A stretch of DNA of 64,000 nucleotides. Source: Macrostomum hystrix (Eukaryota > Platyhelminthes > Macrostomidae). The position numbers and the translations under genes were made by a program. Shown piece by piece: positions 59,501 through 64,000 of this stretch. Every line of letters starts with the position of its first letter. The first letter of the stretch is position 1. Location of the stretch: NCBI GenBank assembly GCA_950097015.1, contig CATNEN010000041.1, positions 2,831,501 through 2,895,500 of the forward strand, written 5' to 3'. The notes under the pieces are model-generated. The model was not told the origin of the DNA, did no database searches, and saw only the letters and a program-made list of their open reading frames with translations.

Positions 59501-62500
59501 GGTGGAGATCTTAGGAGATCTGACCCAAATTACTTGATCTTGCCCTGACCGATTATTACTATTTTCGATACATATCGGCTGCTGCTTCCCTTTCTAGAGT
59601 GCGACTGCCCGGGCGGCCTGCTGTGCTCCGAGCTGACGGGCGACTGCATTTGCCCCAGCAATGTGGTTGGCGAGAAGTGCGACCGCTGTAGGAACGGCAC
59701 GTACGGCTACAATGTGGTCACCGGCTGCATGGTAACCACCTGACCCCTGTGCCACATCTTCCTCAGCTGCCAGCTAGAGCTCCATCCCACCCACTCATTT
59801 CAGCCGTGCGGCTGCAACTTGCTCGGAACAGCCAATCAGTCAGAGACCTGCGACCTGCTCACTGGACAGTGCAGGTGAGTGCAGGGATGTGGAACTGGCA
59901 GACTGGGAGAATAGTGGAACTGGGAGATTGGGAGAATATGGGAACTGGCAGACTGGGAGTATAGTGGAACTGGGAGATTGGGAGAATATGGGAACTGGCA
60001 GACTGGGAGTATAGTGGAACTGGGAGATTGGGAGAATATGGGAACTGGCAGACTGGGAGTATAGTGGAACTGGGAGATTGGGAGAATATGGGAACTGGCA
60101 GATTGGGATAAAAGTGGAACTGGCAGATTGGGAGAATAGTGGAACTGGCAGATTGGGATAAAAGTGGAACTGGCAGATTGGGAGAATAGTGGAACTGGCA
60201 GATTGGGATAAAAGTGGAACTGGCAGACTGGGAGAATAGTGGAACTGGCAGATTGGGATAAAAGTGGAACTGGCAGATTGGGAGAATAGTGGAACTGGCA
60301 GATTGGGATAAAAGTGGAACTGGCAGATTGGGAGAATAGTGGAACTGGCAGATTGGGATAAAAGTGGAACTGGCAGATTTGGAGAATAGTGGAACTGGCA
60401 GATTGGGATAAAAGTGGAACTGGCAGATTGGGAGAATAGTGGAACTGGCAGATTGGGATAAAAGTGGAACTGGCAGATTGGGAGAATAGTGGATAATACT
60501 CGTAGTATGTTGAGCTGGGATTCAAACGGATACCATTGTGATCTTGGATTGACTGACCCCTATCGCCGCCGCAGCTGCGGAGATAACATCGCTGGCCAAA
60601 AGTGCAGCTTCTGCAAGCGGGGTCACTTCGCCTTTCCTGTTTGCGAAAAGTGCAACTGCTCAGCTAGCGGAGTGCAGGAGCAGATCTGCACGGCGGACAC
60701 TGGCACCTGCGCTTGCAAGGTGAGCTGATTCTCACGGGTTGAAAACTGACTGAGAATTTAGCTCAGCTGCAGCAACTGCTAACCTGCCTAAGCCTCACTT
60801 TCTAGGAAAACGTGGCCCCGCCCACCTGTTCGGACTGCAAGCCCGGCTTCTTCCAGCTGGACCCGGCGAACCCTGCGGGCTGCACCAAATGCTTCTGCAG
60901 CGGCCTGCCCAATGTCACCTGCACCGAGGCCGACGCCAGGATGATCACGGTGCCAGGCTGGGGTGAAAGCTGCTGCGGTGAAAGCGGCTGGGGTGCTGGG
61001 GTGAATGGGTGCTGGTGTGAATGGGTGCTGGGGTGAATGGGTGCTGGGGTGAATGGGTGCTGGGGTGAATGGGTGCTGGTGTGAATGGGTGCTGGGGTGA
61101 ATGGGTGCTGGGGTGAATGGGTGCTGGTGTGAATGGGTGCTGGGGTGAATGGGTGCTGGGGTGAATGGGTGCTGGGGTGAATGGGTGCTGGGGTGAATGG
61201 GTGCTGGGGTGAATTGTGGTCTCCTAGCAATATCCGATCCCATCCAATGACCCGCAGCAATCAATGAAGCGCCTCGTGGAGCCGCTGCCGCCGGGCAGCT
61301 CAGTCGCCACCCAGCTGCTCAACGATGTGATTTTCACCCCTCCGCCGGAGGGCGCCAGCAGCTTCGCTGACTCGGCCAACCTGCTGATTGAGCTGCGCCA
61401 GCTGACTAATGAGACAATGCGGCTGTACCTGGGCCGGCTGCGCCTGGCCCTGCGGCTGGAGTTCAATGGGCCGCCAGCACCCGCTGAGCAGGACAGCTTC
61501 GTGACGCTCTGGGTGAGTGTGCTCAGGCAGAAGCCGCAAAGCTTCCCCGAGCTCAAATGCTTCTAAGATCGAACCAATTGCACTTCCAGACCAACGATGG
61601 CAACCTGCTGCGCCGCCGGATTGTGCAGGCCGGGCAACCCGCGAGCCAGGAGCTGCTCATTGAGCTGCAGCTGCACGAGGTGAGTCAGCTTGGGCTTGTC
61701 GAAATCACCCAGTTTAATTCACGCTGTGCATGGAGTGGGTGAGTGGCAGAGCGATAATGCGTTTGCCTCTCGAACAAAGGTCCTGAGCTCGAATCCGCGG
61801 GGAGGCCACATTTATTTGGGAAGCAGCCGCAGGTGCCAATCCCAGCGCAGCTGTCAATCCCAGCGCATCTGTCAATCCCAGCGCATCTGTCAATCCCAGC
61901 GCAGCTGTCAATCCCAGCGCAGCTGTCAATCCCAGCGCAGCTGTCAATCCCAGGCCCGAACCAATTCCAGACTAGTTTTCCCAAGCCGGACGGCAGCCAG
62001 CGGACTCGCCTGGAGTTGCTCGCCTTCCTGAGCCGAGTGCGCCGCATCTCCTGGCCAATCGCTGTGGTCAGCAATGTGAAAGCGGCGAGGTGAGCTGATA
62101 AGCAGACTTTCGATCTAGACGAGAATCAAACCGTTAGACAGGAACCCACCTGTTAGACAGGAACCCACCTGTTAGACAGGAACCCACCTGTTAGACAGGA
62201 ACCCACCTGTTAGACAGGAACCCACCTGTTAGACAGGAACCCACCTGTTAGATAGGAACCCACCTGTTAGACAAGAAGCAACCTGTTAGACAAGAAGCCA
62301 CCTGTTAGACAAGAAGCCACCTCTTAGACAAGAACCTACCTGTTAGACAAGAACCTACCTGTTAGACAAGAACACACCTGTTAGACAAGAACCTACCTGT
62401 TAGACATGAACGTACCTGTTAAAGAGCAACTCGCCCTGAAATGGACTTTCCAAAAAACCGCAACTGCCAGGCTGCTGGACGCCTCCATCGAGTTGGCGGA

Positions 62501-63989
62501 AGTGGCGGACGGCTCGCCGACATCCGGCAGGCCAGTCCGCGGCGTTGAGCGCTGCCTCTGCCCGAAGGAATACTCGGGCCTGTCCTGCCAGCTCCCCGGC
62601 ACCGGCTACTACATTAGCACCAATCGCGCCCGAGACATCAGCAAGCTGACCATGGAGTTGTGCTCCTGCAGCAGCCGCTCTGAGCATTGCGACCCCTTCA
62701 GTGGCCAGTGCCTGGTGAGGCCGTGGGGCTCTCGCGTGCAGCCTCGAGGGGCTGCGAATAGCTCCCTCCGGAATGGCCTCTTTACAGAATAGCTCCCTCC
62801 CATCCTGGATCCCACTCATTCTCGAATCCCCTTCCATCCTGGATCACACTCATTCTCGAATCCCCTTCCATCCTGGATCCCACTCATTCTCGAATCCCCT
62901 TCCATCCTGGATCCCACTCATTCTCGAATCCCCTTCCAACCTGGATCCCACTCATTCTCGAATCCCCTTCCATCTTGGATCCCACTCATTCTCGAATCCC
63001 CTTCCAACCTGGATCCCACTCATTCTCGAATCCCCTTCCATCCTGGATCCCACTCATTCTTGAATCCCCTTCCAGCCTGGATCCCATTCATTATTGAATC
63101 CCCTTCCATCCTGGATCCCATTCATTCTTGAATCCCCTTCCATCCTGGATCCCACTCATTCTCGAATCCCCTTCCAGCCTGGATCCCACTCATTCTCGAA
63201 TCCCCTTCCATCCTGGATCCCATTACTGACTATAGTCCTTCAAAGTCCCAGGGCAAACGCTGGCACATTTTCCGCAGAACTGTCGCGATGGATTTTACGG
63301 CAAGAACTGCGAGTGGTGCCCCTCCGGTCACGTGACTGAAGCTGGCTCGGATGGAAGGACCGTCTGCCGCCCCTGCCGCTGCCCCGGCCCGGCTGTTTCT
63401 AAGTAAGCCCGGCTCATTGAAATTTGTTCATTTCACTCCCAACACAACTTTGTCTGATATGTTCCACTCGAACATTTTCCCAAAAACTGCAGCTACAGCC
63501 AATGCAAGTTCTTCCTGTCCGCAGACAGGCAGAGGTATCCAAGGTGTCCTCGAAACTTTGCCGAGAGATGCGACGCTGTCGGAGACATAGACATTTGCAC
63601 CTGCCAGGAGGGACACGATGGACTCAACTGCGAGGCGTGAGTTGTGTGGGAATATTTCCCTTCAAATAATTTTGGGACGATCGATAAACTGCAGTGAGGC
63701 TGACTGTACGCTTAGAAGAGGAGAGAGACAAGAAAGATTGACTATTAATGTTGAATTTGAGGACAAAAATGTTTTCACTCGCGCAGCTGCAGGCCAGGTT
63801 ACTATGGCGACCCGGAACGCAACATGCCCTGCCGACCCTGCCCGTGCAACGGAAACATTAAGCTGGTTGCTGGCGCCTGTCACAATGTCACTGGCGAGTG
63901 CCTGCGCTGCCAGAACTCCACGGGCTACTACTGCGAGCTGTGCAGCGACTGGATGTACGGAGACTCCGTGAATGCCAAGAACTGCAGTG
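50576..63989 (+). CDS. Laminin alpha chain, alpha-3/5 type, N-terminal 25 exons (partial)
   Basis: Exons: 50576-51187, 51288-51455, 51737-51929, 52493-52702, 53466-53562, 54213-54388, 54472-54612, 54896-55336, 55428-55665, 55812-56664, 56860-57165, 57342-57845, 58010-58116, 58781-58986, 59598-59731, 59804-59874, 60575-60719, 60806-60949, 61228-61512, 61590-61679, 61971-62089, 62471-62714, 63278-63402, 63493-63636, 63787-63989. Phases agree throughout (about 1,985 residues so far). Exon 19 could instead start at 61258. Layout: signal peptide (L-rich, 1-22), laminin N-terminal domain (22-265), laminin EGF repeats, a domain IVb region (ALEHYWPGL, FPGFSYLGY; about 830-1350), more EGF repeats, a laminin IV type A domain (about 1535-1770), then further EGF repeats. 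Domain IVb plus this order matches alpha-5/alpha-3B. It would be secreted into basement membrane as part of a heterotrimer. The coiled-coil and LG domains lie beyond the window. Confidence 0.93.
51505..51715 (+). repeat. 20 bp minisatellite, laminin intron 2
   Basis: About ten copies of CATCCTACCAATATCCCTCA. Confidence 0.95.
51945..52415 (+). repeat. 31 bp minisatellite, laminin intron 3
   Basis: About 15 copies; words CTATTAGGAACTGGACTATG and GGTTGCCGGAG. Confidence 0.95.
52720..53430 (+). repeat. About 31 bp minisatellite, laminin intron 4
   Basis: About 23 copies; words GTTTAGCGGTGTTTCTGATG and ACCAGCAGTGT. Confidence 0.95.
53570..54190 (+). repeat. 21 bp minisatellite, laminin intron 5
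   Basis: About 29 copies alternating between CATCCCCCAATCAGCCATTA and CATCCCTCAATCTGCCATTA, each plus a T. Confidence 0.95.
54620..54803 (+). repeat. 48 bp minisatellite, laminin intron 7
   Basis: Nearly four copies; words GATCTGGCATTTGCACCTGC and TGGAGGATGGGAATGATCTG. It starts about 12 bases after the donor. Confidence 0.95.
56715..56826 (+). repeat. 16 bp minisatellite, laminin intron 10
   Basis: About seven copies of CTGATCCAGCATCTGA. Confidence 0.92.
57190..57325 (+). repeat. 24 bp minisatellite, laminin intron 11
   Basis: About five and a half copies; core GGACCTGTCTGACACCTCCT. Confidence 0.92.
57852..57980 (+). repeat. 20 bp minisatellite, laminin intron 12
   Basis: About six copies of CTGTCTGACTGTCACTGATG, starting within about ten bases of the donor. 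Confidence 0.92.
58109..58600 (+). repeat. 16 bp minisatellite of consensus splice donors, laminin intron 13
   Basis: About 30 copies of GTGAGCTGGAGGTCAG with a GAAGG variant. Exon 13 ends GATGTCAG|GTGAGCTGGAGG, so the first unit is the real donor and each later unit again gives CAG|GTGAGC. Confidence 0.97.
58665..58772 (+). repeat. 35 bp minisatellite, laminin intron 13
   Basis: Three copies; words CACTCAACAGTTGCTCACTG and ACCCTGATTCGCTGA, adjoining the acceptor of exon 14. Confidence 0.9.
58985..59425 (+). repeat. Donor-containing minisatellite (29 and 17 bp units), laminin intron 14
   Basis: The exon 14 junction is CACCA|GTGAGTCTAGTCAG. Units repeat GTCAGTGAGTGAGTCTAG with or without GTGTCTAGTCAG, about 18 times, each with TCA|GTGAGT. 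Confidence 0.95.
59880..60492 (+). repeat. About 25 bp minisatellite, laminin intron 16
   Basis: About 24 copies; core GGAACTGGCAGATTGGGA followed by GAATAGT or TAAAAGT. In the second half the two variants alternate, a higher-order dimer. Confidence 0.95.
60960..61215 (+). repeat. 16 bp minisatellite, laminin intron 18
   Basis: About 13 copies of GGGTGCTGGGGTGAAT preceded by degenerate copies starting within about ten bases of the GTGCCA donor. Confidence 0.95.
61732..61832 (+). mobile_element. SINE family A, tRNA-like head fragment in laminin intron 20
   Basis: A-box-like GAGTGGCAGAGCGATAATGC and B-box GAGCTCGAATCC, then GAGGCCACATTTATTTGGG. This matches the minus-strand head and following body of 17829-18197. 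It is cut off at a minisatellite. It is not a functional tRNA, since there is no cloverleaf acceptor pairing. Confidence 0.75.
61833..61955 (+). repeat. 18 bp minisatellite, laminin intron 20
   Basis: About seven copies of CAGCTGTCAATCCCAGCG between the SINE head and the exon 21 acceptor. Confidence 0.93.
62130..62410 (+). repeat. 19 bp minisatellite, laminin intron 21
   Basis: About 14 copies of ACCTGTTAGACAGGAACCC with ACAAGAAGCC and ACAAGAACCT variants. Confidence 0.93.
62800..63225 (+). repeat. 34 bp minisatellite, laminin intron 22
   Basis: About 12 copies; words CATTCTCGAATCCCCTTCCA and TCCTGGATCCCACT. Confidence 0.95.
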
Positions 63990-64000
63990 GTGAGCTTCAG

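Noticed and set aside
61735-61810. Functional tRNA gene
   Set aside because: A and B boxes are present, but the acceptor stem and 3' end do not pair and the sequence continues into SINE body.

Overview
This is eukaryotic, intron-rich animal DNA. It carries animal-specific genes (an ABCA lipid transporter, an MTG/nervy corepressor and a laminin alpha chain), short GC-rich exons, Ty3/gypsy and BEL/Pao remnants, a KDZ-type DNA transposon and tRNA-derived SINEs. Two genes have a splice acceptor only 8 to 11 bases before the start codon, which would fit spliced-leader trans-splicing. Together with the extreme minisatellite load this suggests a lophotrochozoan, perhaps a free-living flatworm such as Macrostomum. 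The species is an inference, not something the sequence proves.

Layout. 1-13.4 kb is accessory DNA. It starts with the 3' end of a BEL/Pao element, then a 5'-truncated Ty3/gypsy element with its 3' LTR (to 2518). A roughly 9.3 kb KDZ-superfamily DNA transposon follows (3315-12604), with nearly 0.9 kb of unique terminal inverted repeat continued inward by tandem repeats. Its transposase sequences lie in two convergent pieces, and its right terminus occurs twice around a captured gypsy fragment. 13.4-29.5 kb (or 32.4 kb with an alternative 3' exon pair) is a complete ABCA full transporter gene of 21 exons and about 2,419 residues. 32.4-37.4 kb is intergenic, with a minisatellite and an inverted copy of one ABCA exon. 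37.5-41.3 kb is a three-exon SEC23IP/DDHD-type gene (1,048 residues) whose lipase nucleophile Ser is Gly. 41.3-43.3 kb is intergenic with minisatellites. 43.3-49.2 kb, minus strand, is an eight-exon MTG/ETO (nervy) corepressor. 49.2-50.5 kb is the divergent interval, dominated by a (GACA)n tract. 50.6-64.0 kb is the N-terminal 25 exons of a laminin alpha chain of the alpha-3/5 type, which runs off the right edge.

The host genes do unrelated jobs: lipid export, ER-Golgi/phospholipid biology, transcriptional repression and basement membrane. They do not look like a pathway cluster. What unifies the window is intron architecture. Most of the larger introns carry a private minisatellite, and in several the repeat unit includes a copy of that intron's own 5' splice site, giving arrays of 10 to 30 consensus donors. 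Exon boundaries were assigned by eye from reading frame, GT/AG sites and family conservation.
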